The notes under the pieces were generated by a model. It was not told where the DNA came from and searched no databases. It was given only the letters and a program-made list of their open reading frames with translations. The position numbers and the translations under genes were made by a program. From Casuarius casuarius (Eukaryota; Chordata; Aves; Casuariiformes; Casuariidae), in NCBI GenBank assembly GCA_003342895.1, contig PTFA01000275.1:434001-498000 (forward strand): a stretch of 64,000 bases of DNA, written 5' to 3'. Shown here piece after piece: positions 1 to 13,403 of this stretch (the first letter of the stretch is position 1; the number at the start of each line of letters is the position of its first letter).

Positions 1-174
1 TCAGGATTATTAGTTTCTTACAGTCAAAAATGGCAGAGTCATAAAGCAGGAAATACTGTGGAAAAGTAGAGGACAGCCTCAAGCTTACTGGGTAGAACCT
101 GAACAGACATGGCTGTGTCAAGTAACATGGGTTTTAACATGGGTTTAACATGCATTAAAACTTTCTTTTTCTAC

Positions 175-213
<39 letters not shown>

Positions 214-562
214 ACTAAAACCATACTTAGCTATGAAGCTAGCAGTTTGGACATGTGTATGACAAGCATACACAGAATTTACCATGTTTTCCAGTGAGCA
301 AACCAACCTAACTGCTACTGTTGCCTTTTGTCTACCGTACAAATAGCAATGAAATATTTATTAAAGAAGGGCCTAGATTGACAGCTCCATCCACCTCCTT
401 CCAGAGACTTCCCTAATCACTAAGCAGTTGCTTCTTCTTGCACTTGGTAGTTGACACCACTAAGTCATGTGGGGCCACGTATACCATGAAGAAATGCATA
501 CAGCATCCCTGAACTGTCTGACATATCCATATGGTCCAGCAAATTTGCTTTAAGATCTCTGA
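1..562. other. Non-coding DNA with a poly(T) tract
   Basis: I recognise no gene or mobile element. The only clear structure is an uninterrupted run of 33 T at 178-210. The open frames that cross it code for poly-Phe or poly-Lys and are low-complexity artefacts. The tract could be the A-tail of an old minus-strand retrocopy, but nothing recognisable lies next to it. Confidence 0.6.
178..210. repeat. poly(T) homopolymer, 33 nt
   Basis: Thirty-three consecutive T residues, seen directly. The length is likely to vary between individuals or assemblies. Confidence 0.95.
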
Positions 563-784
563 GAGATTCTCATCCATCTGAAGCAGCAGCCGGGGCCTGG
601 CAGAGTACCCAAGGGACACGAGTTGTCACTAGATGTCTTGTTTAAGCACCTAGATCTCACTCCTGCTGTTGACGGCACTGGCACAGACTCTGACAAAGCT
701 CTAGAGAAGGTTCAGGAAAGGATTGTGAAAGTGATGGATTACAAATTTGGAAAACATGCTTATTGTCAAGGACTTAGTGAGTGA
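563..784 (+). other. Candidate exon or gene relic 1 (unidentified)
   Basis: A 73-codon open stretch on the plus strand, bounded by TGA at 560-562 and TGA at 782-784. Unlike most frames here it reads as ordinary globular protein: mixed charged and hydrophobic residues, including DLTPAVDGTGTDSDKALEKV and, further on, a KVMDYKFGKHAYCQGL stretch. A GTGAGTGAG sequence at about 777 is a good match to a vertebrate splice donor and would end an exon just before the stop. A possible acceptor AG lies at about 582-586 after a moderately pyrimidine-rich stretch. I do not recognise the protein family. It could be one exon of an unseen gene, part of a retrocopy, or chance. Confidence 0.25.
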
Positions 785-953
785 GGTGATCAAACTGAGA
801 TGCTAAATATAAAAATTGCTAGACATATATCAAAATGCCTCATAAGGGAATATGAGTGCAATTTAGGAAATTCTAAATGCATGGGTTTGATACCCCATCT
901 GATGGTTTATATGCTTATGTCTGGTGTGGGGAGCAGATAGAAGTTGCTTTCAG

Positions 954-1046
954 TGTGACAAAAAAACGGTGGTTGCATTTGGGTCTACCACTTCTCAGGT
1001 ACATTTCCTCTCTATGATGAAGTAATTCCGTGGCAGCCTCCCACAG
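954..1046 (+). other. Candidate exon or gene relic 2 (broken frame)
   Basis: Bounded by an acceptor-like 'ttgctttcag' at 944-953 and a donor-like CAG/GTAAAA at 1044-1052. One frame reads as plausible protein ending YHFSGTFPLYDEVIPWQPPT. That frame meets a TGA at 956-958, just upstream of a run of seven A, so if this was an exon it now looks frameshifted. It lies 170 bp after candidate relic 1 on the same strand, which fits two pieces of one decayed gene, but the product is not recognised. Confidence is low. Confidence 0.2.
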
Positions 1047-3519
1047 GTAAAAATGTTATATGTACATATACATCTTAGCTTTGTTTGTCATCTACTTAAC
1101 TTCTGTCTCCTTACTGTTTAGAGATCTGCAAGATGCATGCCAAAAACATCATAACTGCAGAACTGAAACAAATCCTATTTCTTTTACTACTTTGTAATGC
1201 ATGGTATACATCTTTTTTTTAATGCAAGCATCATTCCAAAATTATCATACATACATATATATATATATATGAACAGATAATCATATTGTAAATAAAATCA
1301 CAAAAATTTAATCCCTGTATTTTAATAGAAGGTATTTCAAAATGTCTAAATGATAAACACGAACGAAAAATGTGGATTTATTGTAATTTAATGAATTAGA
1401 AATATCGATAACAATAAATAGTTTTACTAGAAACTGGTTGCTTTCTTTGTAAACCCTAGAACTGGCCGTCTGAATCTCAAAATGAATAAGCAACATTCAG
1501 GTTTTGAAGAAGGAAATGTTGAGCCTCCACAGAGGCTGTGACAAGATTTTCCTAGTGACTGCAGGCGTGCTGCTCAGGGACTTCCGAGAATCCCTGAGGA
1601 AAACCAGTAAAGAAAATGGTCTTATAACAAGCACTGTTTTGACATTTTGAGGGCTTTCTAGCATACCTAATCCCCTGGCTGTTATAATAACTTCTGTTTA
1701 AATACTATAGATCCTATTGAGAGAAACTTATTATTGCAACAAGTGGCAGTATTTGTAAGACAGAGTTTATAAAGGAATATCCCTGTCTAGAGAGGCATTT
1801 GGCTCAAGACCTTTACAGTCTCCCTAGGAGTTACCAGATATTACACTCCCCTAGGAGTTATCAGAATTGACTAAAGTAACTTTTTTATTTTGAAAATCAA
1901 GTTATAATTTTTGCAGCAAATTGAGTGACTCCCTAAGCATTTTGTATCAGATTCCCCACAGAAGGTTCACTGATAGGTATCCTGTGAATTGTTCTACACA
2001 TCATTCAAGAGTCTTGGGATTTACAGATGAGACTCTTATGCTTCTAGATGCTATATCCTTTATATTTTTTGTAAGAACGCTAAATACTTCATCCATAAGA
2101 ACAGACATTTTTACATAAGGTAAATGCTGTGCAACTCTTACAATATTATAAAAGCTTAGACTTCTGAGTTTGAGGTTGACAGCACAAAGCAAAGTCTTTG
2201 CAATAGGTCTGTATCAGCAGTACTATGGTAAAGCAGACTGTATGAATGACTGTTTAGGAGCTTATTTCTTCTGGACGTGACAGGTGTACTTGCATGGTGG
2301 TGATTTTGAGGGCAAATAACGATTCTGATCATGGTTTGTTTCTTCTCATTACAATGTGTAATGCACAAAAAGAAAACTTTATTATTTATATACATATTTT
2401 AAAATTAGCCTTTTTATAAATTTATTTATGCTAACTGCTAAGAGAAAATGGTAGCTGACAGGGTGAATAATGACTTAAATTGATAGAAAAGGAAGTAAAG
2501 GGTGCTAATTACCTCTCACCACTGCACTGACATGATTCATTCCTTGTCTCCTTCACTTGAAAATAGGACAGTCCTTATGTCGCACAACCCCTCTACCTCC
2601 AAAATGGACAAATCAGGCCTCTTATATATTTCGGCATATGCCAAAAAAATCAAACTTTCAGATCCATTTTCTATTTTATCTTAGACATGTTCCTACCTGC
2701 AGACAGATATTATAACGGCTTGAAGAAGTATGTAATAACTACTGCTAATACAGAGTTGCAGAATGAAGTTTATACGTTCATATGCTATACAAATATATAT
2801 ATACCCACATATGTGAAAGCAATTACGGTTGAAAAAACTATCTTCAAAATAATTTAAAAAAAGTTAACTGTATAACTTAATTTATCTTAGTGCTTTAGAC
2901 AGAGTGGAAGAATAAGAATGCTCCTCTTTGTAAAGCTTCAAACACAATGCTTTCATCCTTGTCACCTTCACTAGTGCTTATACTACTTTAAACTTATAAG
3001 ACTCTCATGCAAATTGATGCAACTGATTGTTCACTCAAGTTTAGCCTACATCAAGCCATAAAAAACAAAGTCTGCCACTCCATAAGTAACATTATATTGT
3101 CTCTCTCAGACAAATCTGAGACAGTTCCTTGACTTCTGGTCCATATACTGTCAAGCAATATGTAGATTTTGCTTGAAGAGTAACATTTATAATTCAAAAT
3201 AATCTGTAAAGAAGGGATAAAAAGCTCTGCCAAGCTAAGTATTAGACTGTTAAGCATCCATCTTAACCTCCATTCTCTTTATTTATTCACTTAATTTATT
3301 TGCTTGTTTTGGCTATAAAGATTGGCAGTAGCAGGAAGAACTGAGGGTTACAGAAAGAAAAAAATGACACATACAGAAGAAGGAAGTGAGTAATTTGGGG
3401 GGGGGGGGAGGAGGTCATAGAATTTCCTACCATTTCCAAAACCTAGTGTACTGAAGAACTGCAATACAATATTATTTCTTTCAGAAACTGGGAGATAACA
3501 GCATAGTAAAACAACATGA
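1047..3519. other. Unassigned A+T-rich non-coding DNA
   Basis: I see no recognisable gene or repeat family. Small features are a (CA/TA)n stretch at about 1247-1270 and a 12-G run at 3397-3408. Open frames are short and unlike known proteins. Confidence 0.6.
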
Positions 3520-3905
3520 AGAAAAACTGAAGCAATTGTAGCTGCTTAGTCTACAAAAGAGAAGAGTTACAATAACAGCCTTCAAATAGATGAAAGGTGG
3601 CTGTGAAGTTGAAGGGAATAAGCTGTTTTCCAAGTCTTTTGTAAATAGCTTGTAGAAGTAATGGACTTAAACTGCAGTAAGGGAGGATTAAGAAAAACAA
3701 AACAAAGCAAAACAAAACAACAAAAAAATCAGAATTCCTAACTGTAGCTGATAGTTACTTCCTAATTGATATTTAACATGAGAATTAATTGTCTACAAAG
3801 TCTGTGGATTGTCCATTACAGGAAGTCTTTAAAACTGGTTAGAAAAAGGTCTATCAGGACAATTTATATTTAATTGATTCTGTGTAGGGTTGGTGATCGG
3901 ACTAC
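3520..3905 (+). mobile_element. Ancient CR1-type LINE 3' fragment
   Basis: A strongly diverged plus-strand match to the 3' part of old amniote CR1 elements. The 'agcaattgtagctgcttagtctacaaaagagaag' stretch corresponds to the conserved 'ctgtttagtctggagaagagaag' block. It is followed by 'tagatgaaaggtggctgtgaag', 'aggaagtctttaaaactggttag' and 'taattgattctgtgtagggttggtgatcggacta', in the order expected for the LINE tail. No open frame survives. It is far more decayed than the CR1 copies near 33 and 48 kb, so it probably predates them. Confidence 0.65.
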
Positions 3906-6900
3906 ATTCTTCTACCATCCTTATTTGTTTGCTACACTTAAAAAAAAATAAAACAAAGAAAAGTAAACTAGACTACAAAACAGCAAGCAAAATGCATGAA
4001 TTGCATTTGTATGCAGAGAGATTTGGGAGTAGACATATAGATATTTTTATTTCTTAAAGCTATTCTAGCATAGTATTTTCCAGATGAAAAGTATACTAAG
4101 AGCACATTTAAAGAAGGCAGGTATGGAAAGGACAAGAAACTTGTTTAGATTAGCCTTAAGGTTATCAGAAAAAAAATAAAGTATATATATTTATACATAG
4201 AACCAATGAGAAAGGAAGTTACTGGTGACTCCTGCTGCTAGCCTAGTTTTATCAGCGAATTAGTTGTACATCAGGGATTTTTTGTACTTCACCAAACTAC
4301 TTACAGGAAATAGCAAAACAATCAAATATACATTCAGTAACTTCACCTTTTAAATGGACTTTTCAGCTATTCAGGTGGTCACTATCTAAAGTTTAAATAA
4401 GTTGAAAAATAGATTAATAGATAAATATGGAACCAAATTTTTTCATCCTTCTGCATAATTACAATTGTAGCATACAATACTGTAGTTTTCAGACAAATTT
4501 AATAGATAAAACCTACTGGAAAGCTATGTAAAATAAACAGCAAATAATAGATATTATTCCTGTTTCAATAGAGCTTTAAAACCTTACTTTTTTAGCAGAT
4601 GAGTAAACTGCACTACATAAAAACCTACAGTGTACTTAAACTTCCCGATAACAATGCTTTTTGACAAACATCAGCCAAGCTCATCAAAAAGACTGAATAG
4701 CAGAGTACCAGCTGCATGTCGCTTTGATGACTCCATGACTACGGCAGCCTTGCAGTAGCATCTATGCTGTCTGCCAAGGTATGTTAACCTGAGTATTTGG
4801 TCCCACATAATGACAAGCTATGGGTCTGAGAAAAGCCTTTTAGGTTTTTGCTGAAATGCCTTTCTGCACGTGTGTATGCACCTGTTGCAACATGATACAA
4901 TAGTTGGACTGAAAAGAGAACACATTTTGGCACACTATGAAAAAGGTGTTTTACATAAAGTGGGTGCAGTTTCATTAACTGCAAAGCTTTTTTCTCCCTT
5001 CGTATCTCTACTTTGCATATTCTTTATAGATAAAGATTGCCAATGTCGTGTTATTGAAACAACTGACACTTACTCACAGATAATAAACGTCTTTTTTTGA
5101 GCCATAGAACAGCTAATGTAGAATGAAAAAAACAATTTCCATCATCTTTGACCTGTTTCTCCAATGTAGCTGTTTTATTTGCATGTTGCCTTTTCACATA
5201 AGCAGAGGACAGTTATGTAAAACAGATTACTCATGTATCAAGACATAAGTTGTTAGAAGTGAATTTTTGCTTTGTTGTTGCTAGTGAACCTTCAACAACC
5301 ATCTGGAGTGAAGCTGGAATGCTCTTCAACATGCCTTTGCTATATTCTTCTCAGGGTATGTTGGAGTTATCACCATGAGCTTATTTCTTCTAGATATTAC
5401 ACAGTTTTATTTGGTTTTCGCTGCGTTTATTTCAAGATGTCGTCTTTCAGGATGCAAAGCAAACAACAGTGGGTTCTCTGCCCACCTCTTCTTGAGGTGA
5501 AAAATACTACACTAGTAAATAGGCTAATTTTATGCTCAATAAGATATATAATTTTTTGTCACCTGGGATTGGGAATGGATGAAAAGACAGTTTAAGTCTT
5601 AAAGTAAGGAAATATAGTCATAATATAATGCCATAAATATAATAATGTCATTAACATAATAGCCATACTATATAATTTATTAATATAATATTTCCGTTTC
5701 CTACATTGATACTACCATGGTACAGGAAAGATTGCACTAAATCACCTTGTATCAGTTTTGCATTGCAGAGGTACAGCTCACTGTTCAACTTAGAAAACTT
5801 TTCAGGTGAAATCAGGCTGAGCACTTTTGGCAATTTTTTTCTTCCAATTTGCTACTTTTCTTAAAGAAGCAGCAGTGCCAGTGCTATTAAACACTCAATA
5901 AATAGATCATGGCCAAGTATGGGCATATATTTGCCCCACTTCTTGCAGCATGACTGGGTTGCATCCCCAAATCTATCTGCTGCTATCTTTTTTTTATGGC
6001 AAGAAGCAAGAAATAATGACAGCCAGCCCATTCACTTCATTATTAACCTAGTAACTTGACACCTCTTCTCAATAGCTTGGGACCACACATTTCCTTTTTC
6101 ATTATCATGGCCCTTACCCAGATACTTTAGGCATTTAATAGAACAGTTTCCACTGTGGATGCATAAACTCCTGAAGTCCTTATTTAGATACCTAAAAATG
6201 CTAAAAACCTTAGCATTTTTATGCTAAGTTAAAAACCTTATCATAGGTATAAAAATACCTAAAATCCTTACTTTTTTTGTAATATTACTTTGTAGTCAGT
6301 GTGACCACTAGATGCAGAACCACAATCAAAGACTGTTCATTCAAGCTCTTAAATGTGAGCTGCACAAGACTTAGTTTAAACATTAAGACATGAAAGTATG
6401 GCCTGATTCTTATCAGTTAGTAGTGTTTGATTGAGACAGCTGGTGAAATTTAGGAAAAGACTTCTCATTTGTGGTAGAGGCAACAAAGATTTTTTTTTTT
6501 CCTTCTATCATGTTCTCAAAGAAGATATATTAAGCCTCACATTTCAGAGCAAAGAATAAAAGCTGAGTTAGCTGGATCACACCATTAGTCTGGTATTACA
6601 TTAATGCCTACTGCTTGCAGTGGCAGTATAAAAGTTGTGCATTACCTCTATCATTAATTTACCAAACTGAGGTCAGGTTTGATTGCTGCTGAATTTAAAT
6701 GTTCGCAATCATTACCTTCCTAGAAATGCTGATGTAACTTGTTTGTTCATGAGTGGTGTACAATGGCTTTGATAACAGGAAATTATTATTTGGGGGCAAT
6801 TTTTCAGGCTCTCCAATAAGTGGGGACTAATTTTTACATACTCTCCTGAAATAAAACCCTGAAAGTGTTCCAGCCTGACTAACTGCATAGAGCTTTTGTT

Positions 6901-8090
6901 TGCTTGCCTGTTTTTTTTTTTCCTTCATTTTCTTGTTGTCATGGCCACCTGAAATTGTGATATGTGAAAAAACAGTTTTTCTTCCCTATATTTTACACTG
7001 TCTTACAGGTCAACTGAAATTCACTTTACCTCTTTAAAGTAAAGTCATTATAGTAGCTATGCCAAGTTAAGCATACGTAAACCTAAATTTCACCTTCTAT
7101 TGTAAAATCTCTGTTTCTGAAAACGGTTTTGGATAAACAGAGTGCAAGTAGTGGTATTTAATGAAACACTGAGAAAAGCAATAGTTTAACAGGAATAGAC
7201 TGTCTTTATTATAAACTAGCAAATCCCTAAAAACAAACCACAGGAAATTAGCTGAATTAAAAAAAAAAAAAGAACGATAAAAACCAATAAACAGAAAAAT
7301 TACAATAAAACACTGTAGTTTTATCCACGTGTTTCTTCATGGGCTTTCTGTGAGCCAATTTACTACTCACACACTGAATAACACCTTATTCTCTGATCAA
7401 TAGTCTTATTCATAGAAAAATGTTAAAAGAAAGTATCACAGACTGACCCATTGCCCAGAGTTCAAAATGCCATGTATCTAAGAAAATGTATCTAATGATT
7501 GGATGATCATAATACTGCCTTCTAGAAATGCAATGATTAAATTCATAAAACTTTACATGGAATATTATTATGACTATCTAAATTAAGAGTTAGGTTAACC
7601 TTTTCTATGTTTTTAACTGAAGACATATCTACATGGTTTAGATATACCCTGTTTCACTCTGTCCCTAGTGCAACCTATATTTATCCTGTGACCCAGCTTG
7701 GAATGGAATTTGCATGCCTAAATATAGGTATCCCATTTGGCCTGCAGCTGCAGGATACAGGTCACTCTAAGGTCCTATGTCATATTTACCAGCTGCATGT
7801 GGATCACTTGGATGCCTTTGGAAGTCAAAAAATTATACTAGACATGTACATTTAGCCCTCAGAATAATGCCTTTAGACCTTGATGTCTAAATCCAGTAGC
7901 CATCCACCAGATGTCTAAAGGTCCATAGATATTTAAATTACCTACCTTGAATCTCTTTCTCCTCTTTCTCCGATGTAGACATCTAAGTTTGGGATTCAGC
8001 ACCACCGTGACTCACTTCCTTTCTGCCAGAAGGCCAAATCCCATATTCGCTATCTATATACAAAGTTCTGAAATCTAGGCAAACCTGGAA
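3906..8090. other. Unassigned non-coding DNA
   Basis: I recognise no gene or mobile element. Short T- and A-runs occur, with a cluster of small perfect hairpins at 6193-6260. The 107-codon plus frame at 5272-5595 has no recognisable domain and no convincing splice sites. Confidence 0.55.
6193..6260. repeat. Cluster of two short perfect hairpins
   Basis: The arms taaaaatgctaa (6193-6204) and ttagcattttta (6210-6221) form a perfect 12-bp inverted repeat with a 5-nt loop. About 20 nt later, taggtat and ataccta form a second, smaller one at 6244-6261. They may come from replication template switching or a small palindromic repeat. No function is implied. Confidence 0.6.
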
Positions 8091-8650
8091 TATCACAGAA
8101 TCACGCAGACTGAAAGGCACAGTCCACTCCAAGCCCCTGCTCAGAATAGGTCCAGTTGGAGCAGGTTGCTCAGGGCCTTCCAGTGGAGTTGACTGTCTCT
8201 AAGGACAAAGATCCCACAGCCTCTCCGGGCAACTTGTTCCAGTGTTTGATCACCCTTATAGTAAAGAAGTTTTTCTGTATAGTGAGTCAGAATTTCTCAC
8301 ATTCCAGTTTGTGTCCATTGCCTCTCATCCTTCCACTGTCCACCTCTGAGAAGAGCCTGACTCAGTCCTTGCTATGCCCTTCCATTAGCTAGTTGCAGAC
8401 AGCATAAAGATCTCCCTTAGTCTTCTTAAGGTTGAAAGAAAACAGTTCTCTCAGTCTCCCCTTGTATGTCACAGGCTCTAGCTTCTTACCCACCTTGATG
8501 GCCCTCCTCTAGACCCCCGGATGTAAGTCTATTTTGTGTACTGGTGAGCCCAAAACTGCACGTAGTCCTCCAGATGTAGTGTCACAAGTGCTAAATAGCG
8601 GGGAATAATCACTTCCATCCACCTCCTGGCTATATGCTTGCTAATATAGC
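8091..8650 (-). mobile_element. CR1 LINE, 5'-truncated 3' end
   Basis: A minus-strand CR1 copy beginning (on the plus strand) with the degenerate terminal repeat 'tatcacagaatcacgcag'. It runs through 'ggagcaggttgctcagggcc', 'acttgttccagtgtttgatcaccctta' and 'ccattgcctctcatccttccactg' to 'tggtgagcccaaaactgcacgtagtcctccagatgt', which encodes the end of the reverse-transcriptase ORF on the minus strand. It carries many substitutions and no intact ORF. The 5' truncation is usual for CR1. Confidence 0.9.
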
Positions 8651-11600
8651 TAACCATATGATATATATTATATAACAATACAATATATTGTAACCAGACA
8701 GAAGAATATATCTGGACAGAAACAAAGATGCAAGCTAGGAAAAAAAACTTGTTCAATGATTTAAAAACACAGATTTTTCTCAGTTTAGAAAGCTGTAGGA
8801 TAAGACAGGAATGGTCTGGCAGAAAACTGCAGGATACACAAGCATAGTGGATAAAAGATACATACTAAGCTAGGAGTAGATTGGATGCTACACAAGTGGA
8901 AGCTTGGACTAAGAAACAAGGAGAGAGAGGAAATAACATGGAGTAGAAAACTGAAATTGACAGAAGTTGGGAACTGGAGGTCCATGTCCTCCTAGATTAT
9001 TCGACCACAGTTTTCCCTTGAATCCTCTATAGCCATGACTACTTTGAGAAGTCAGAGAGAAAACAGGTGCAATATATTTCTAGGGGTTTGTTTTGTTAAG
9101 ATGTTATGCAACATTCTAAATGAGCTGCAGTTTCGTAAGCTCACAGAGCTTCATGTTTAGGTAAATTGATTTGTAAGAGCTAATGTAGGTGTGAATAAAC
9201 AATTATCACCTGCCAAAATGACACAGCTTGTCTCTCAACAGCTTGAAGAGATGTCACTTGGCAAAACAGTTACATGAGGGCCTAGGCCTGAATTCATCCC
9301 CCTCTAATTTTAGATGCTATAGGAGGAAAGGAAATGTTAGGATGCAGTAAGAGCATGGCTGCTCTGCAAGGGGAGACAAGCCAGAAATGGAGGGTGACAC
9401 AATACAGGCAGGAACAGTCTCCTCACCAACAGGGGCACTTGTTGCCCCACAGTATTCAGACTAGACAGGCAGAACAGATCCCATAGCAGTTACAGGATCA
9501 GCCAATATCCCCGTAATCAAGAGGCAAGCCTAAAATAATGAGGCAAGGTCAATCCAGAAGTCCAGTTAGCATCTCAGGCCCTTCAAGGAATAGGGCTGGA
9601 CTCAGATTTACCAACAGCATCTCTCAGACAAAGAGTGGGCTCCTGGGTCTGAGCTTAGATGGTGCTCCTGGCCAATGCCAGAGGGAGCGTGGGTAGAGGT
9701 CCCAGGTGACACTGGTCAGGGCAGTTCAGATCTATTGGTGTACTCAGGGCCCAGAGAGTAAACACCTCCCATCTAAGATCTGAATCCACACTTGGAAGTG
9801 CATAACTCTTTTTATTGAATGTGGAGGGGATCAAGAATAAGTAGACTCTTAATTTAAGAACTTCACCCAAGTTTGTGAAGTAAACTTGAACATGTGAATA
9901 TGATGAACATGAAGTAAAAAAGTTCATGAAATAAAATGAAAGAAGAACATGAGACTGAAGGAACCACAGCAAAATTAGATGTTTAAATGACAACGTAAAA
10001 CAGAAAACTGCTACTGGGAGAAGGATAAACTGTGACCTCATCCTCTTCACAAAGACAGTTCTTTCTTGAGTATGATCAGAGAGAAGTTTCTAGATTTTGG
10101 TGTTCAGAATTTAGAATTCTGTCTTTAACATAATCCTTAGGTTTGTGGTCAGGAAGCTAAATAAATGAGAGATCATCTACAGACTGGAGAACAATTAAGG
10201 TCACAGCTGCTGTTAATTGCATCAATTTTCTTCCTGTTTAGGCAATTATCATAGTTCAAGGGGCATTTCCCCTAACAAAAGAAAAAAAATGAAAAGAAAA
10301 AAGAAAACAACATAGTTTCTCCTTTATTCCCTTTTTACAGAATGCTATTTTAGGTAATAATGATTTGTGAGGATTTTTTTTTGTTTGCTTCTGGAACAGA
10401 AAATAAACTTGTTATTGCATCATTGCATCTGATCCAGAGATACAGCAAATCATATTCATCAAAATTAGAATCCAAAATCAACTAAATAATAATCTGTGTA
10501 CAAAAATTTTAAGCTCTCAAACGTCCAGGTTATATAGGGCAAAACTGAGATGGCTTTCCTAGCTAGCTATGAAGATTAAGAATATGAGTGGTAATGAAGT
10601 CCATCACCAGCCCCGTTGCCACCTATTTGAGAAGCCCAGAGTACTTAAATCTAGGTTTACTTCTATAAGTGCATTCAACATACATGTATCTGTATAGGCA
10701 TGTGTAAGAATCTGTAGAAAAACTGTGCGTAGCAGATATATAAGCATCTCCAAACGGGAAAACACTTTTCTTGCTGAGGATAAGAGAACAGATGAGAGCT
10801 ATGTAAATCATACGACTTCTTGCATTGCAAGAAATGATCTGGATACCATGGGGCAATCACAGTGTATGAATCTAGTTAGAATGGATTAGATCAGTCACAC
10901 AGCAGATTTTCAAAGGGAAGCAGTATGTTCGCCACAGGTACAACATGTATTTACTCAAAGTAGCATATGTACTATAAATTCTGTTGTATCCAGAAAATTA
11001 TTCTGTGTATTTAGTTACTGATCCATATACAAATCTCTCCATTTCATCTCCAAATATCCTATCTGTTTGATTCCCAAGTAAATATGTAGTGAAAAAAAGG
11101 GCATTGTCTAATTAAAGAGCAGTTTGTAGCATGTTCCATCTCCATTCAGTGTATGTTTTGGATATCTCAGATTTACAGGGAAAAGTATGTACATCTAAGC
11201 CCCAGAACTGGCCACCAAGTTTTTCAATCTAAATGCCTTCATAACTGAGTCTTTATGATACTATATTTTTGCAGCTAAGGAAATATTAATCATTTACTTC
11301 AGAATAATAATAGCTTAAGTAATATTACATTTCATACAATCTTATGAAACAGTTGAACAATGAGAATAACTAGAGATAACTCTATTTTGGTTATTACAGA
11401 GAGATTGTTATATTAGGCACAACCAAAAACATAAATTCTACCAGTCAAAGCCTAAGAGATACCTGAGTCATCATCTGTCCACCACTGTCTACTTATTTCC
11501 TGAAAACGTTGAACTGTTATTTAGCTGTGCTCGCTAAGTAACTTTAAACAGATAGCCAAGGATCCATTTAGTCCTTTTGATCTGATAATAAACACAGGAG

Positions 11601-13403
11601 TAGGCGTTCTTGTTAAAAGGGTCCATGAGCTTGTGCATGTGGTGTCTGGGAAGCAGGGAGGTAAAAGCAGAGAACATTTCAGTAGTTCTTATATAGTAAT
11701 ATAGAGGGAGTCATAAATTGGCTCTAAATTGTTGCTTCTCATTAGGCAATGATAATACAAGAAATATCTGTAATACATCCAGAACTGATCTTAAACAAAA
11801 AGTCTTTACTCATATCAGCAAATGATATTGTCTCTGACTTATTTATGGTTAGTTTTTTTTACTGCTTTGACCATGGCCATAAGCTCAGAACACCTAAACT
11901 TTTTTTTTTTTTTTTTTTTTTTAATGTCAGAGACAGTGGCACTAAGGCAAAAACCTGACTGCTTTTTTCTTTACTTTTGCTCAAAGTTTTACAAGGGCCA
12001 GCTTCTCCCTCTGGGAATATGCCTATTATAAGAGCTCAGCATAAATGTTCAAGGGCAACAGTTTGTTTTTTTTTTTCTTCTTGCTTGGTTGGTTGCTTTT
12101 TTTTGGAAAAGAAAAAACATGATTATTGAATGTATGGCACTATTTCTGCCATTATGTAGCAAGTATAACAAATAAGTGTATGTGCTGTGCCCAATCATAC
12201 TGCAATAGAAGGCTAGAATACATTTCCAGATTGCTACTTATGTCAAAGGAGTATAAAATTAATGCCTTTGATCTGAGAAATGCTTTTTCAGTTTTTGCTA
12301 ACTTACATGTTAATTCTGTGGATGCTTTAGTCCATGTAGTCTGAAATGACCTTTTTCAACACTAGTTTAAATTAAATATATTAACCACAGTAATACCGCA
12401 GTCCAAAGATGGGTGATGCAGTAATTTTCCAGCCTAATCATGCTGAACTTTGAATATATTCATAGCAATTCTATTGAAGTTACAGTCTCAGGAGTATTTT
12501 TGCAATGTGTGTGAATTACATATGAAGGCACAATTGTTACAGAAGTGTTTGTCCAGTTCATTGGTAGTGAAACAGAGGAAGGTATGTCTCTAAAATAAAA
12601 GCTCATGTGGACCTTCTCCCTGTGTCTGACATTATTAGACCTAACTCATAGACTTGACTTGAGCATAAACTGAAAAAAGAAAAAAATCTAAACAAATGAA
12701 ATTTAACTGTTTTCCAATCACCAGTAAAGCTAATAAATTTTACATTTGCTTTCTTTGCATCAAAATTTCCTAAAGATGATAGGCTTCAAATCCAATAAAT
12801 GACACAGAAAAGCACAGAGGAACTCTCAACAACTTCACATCCTTATCACATATTTGGGATTGAAAGCCAAAAGGTGAGAGTGATCTGGGAAAAAAGTTAA
12901 TTGGCTTTAGTTAAGGAGAACTCACAGAGATTGTACCGGGGTGATGTGATGAACGAGGCCATTGGCATCTTATGCTGATGATCTAAATTACAAAGCAGTA
13001 AATAGTTAAAATAATTCCTTTCCCCTGCACCCCTAGGGATGGGGAAGGGAACACATCCACTGGGTTCTGATACGCTGCTGAAGGATGAGCCTGAGGTGGA
13101 ACTGTGGTCCATTAGCACTTTGACACCTGACACCTGAACCAGCTGAAGTGAATGTCCTCTTCCCCCAAGTCCCACACAACCGGGCTGGAAACCTCAACTA
13201 ATGATTGCTCTCTACTGTGTGTGTGGGTGTGTGGGTGTGTAACTAGAAATCATTATCCATCTGCTATACCCATCCCACTTAGTGAACAGAACTTAGATTT
13301 TACAACACAGAGTGCTGTGGCTCTGTTCTTGAGGCTACCTCACCCTAAATTCCCCTGTGACAATAATAACCACTATAATACAGTCATGCTCTTTTGGTCA
13401 TTG
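8651..13403. other. Unassigned non-coding DNA
   Basis: Mostly unique sequence. The block at about 9230-9780 is somewhat richer in G+C and has the texture of an old repeat, but I could not assign it. Homopolymer tracts occur, including 18+ T near 11900. The 131-codon minus frame at 9655-10050 is hydrophobic and low in complexity and is probably chance. A short GT-rich stretch lies at 13217-13240. Confidence 0.5.

Noticed and set aside
109..342. Overlapping short frames on both strands at the window start
   Set aside because: They consist of poly-Phe or poly-Lys from the 33-T tract and are low-complexity artefacts.
9655..10050. 131-codon minus-strand frame
   Set aside because: Hydrophobic, low-complexity translation of A+T-rich DNA with no domain, signal structure or splice context.
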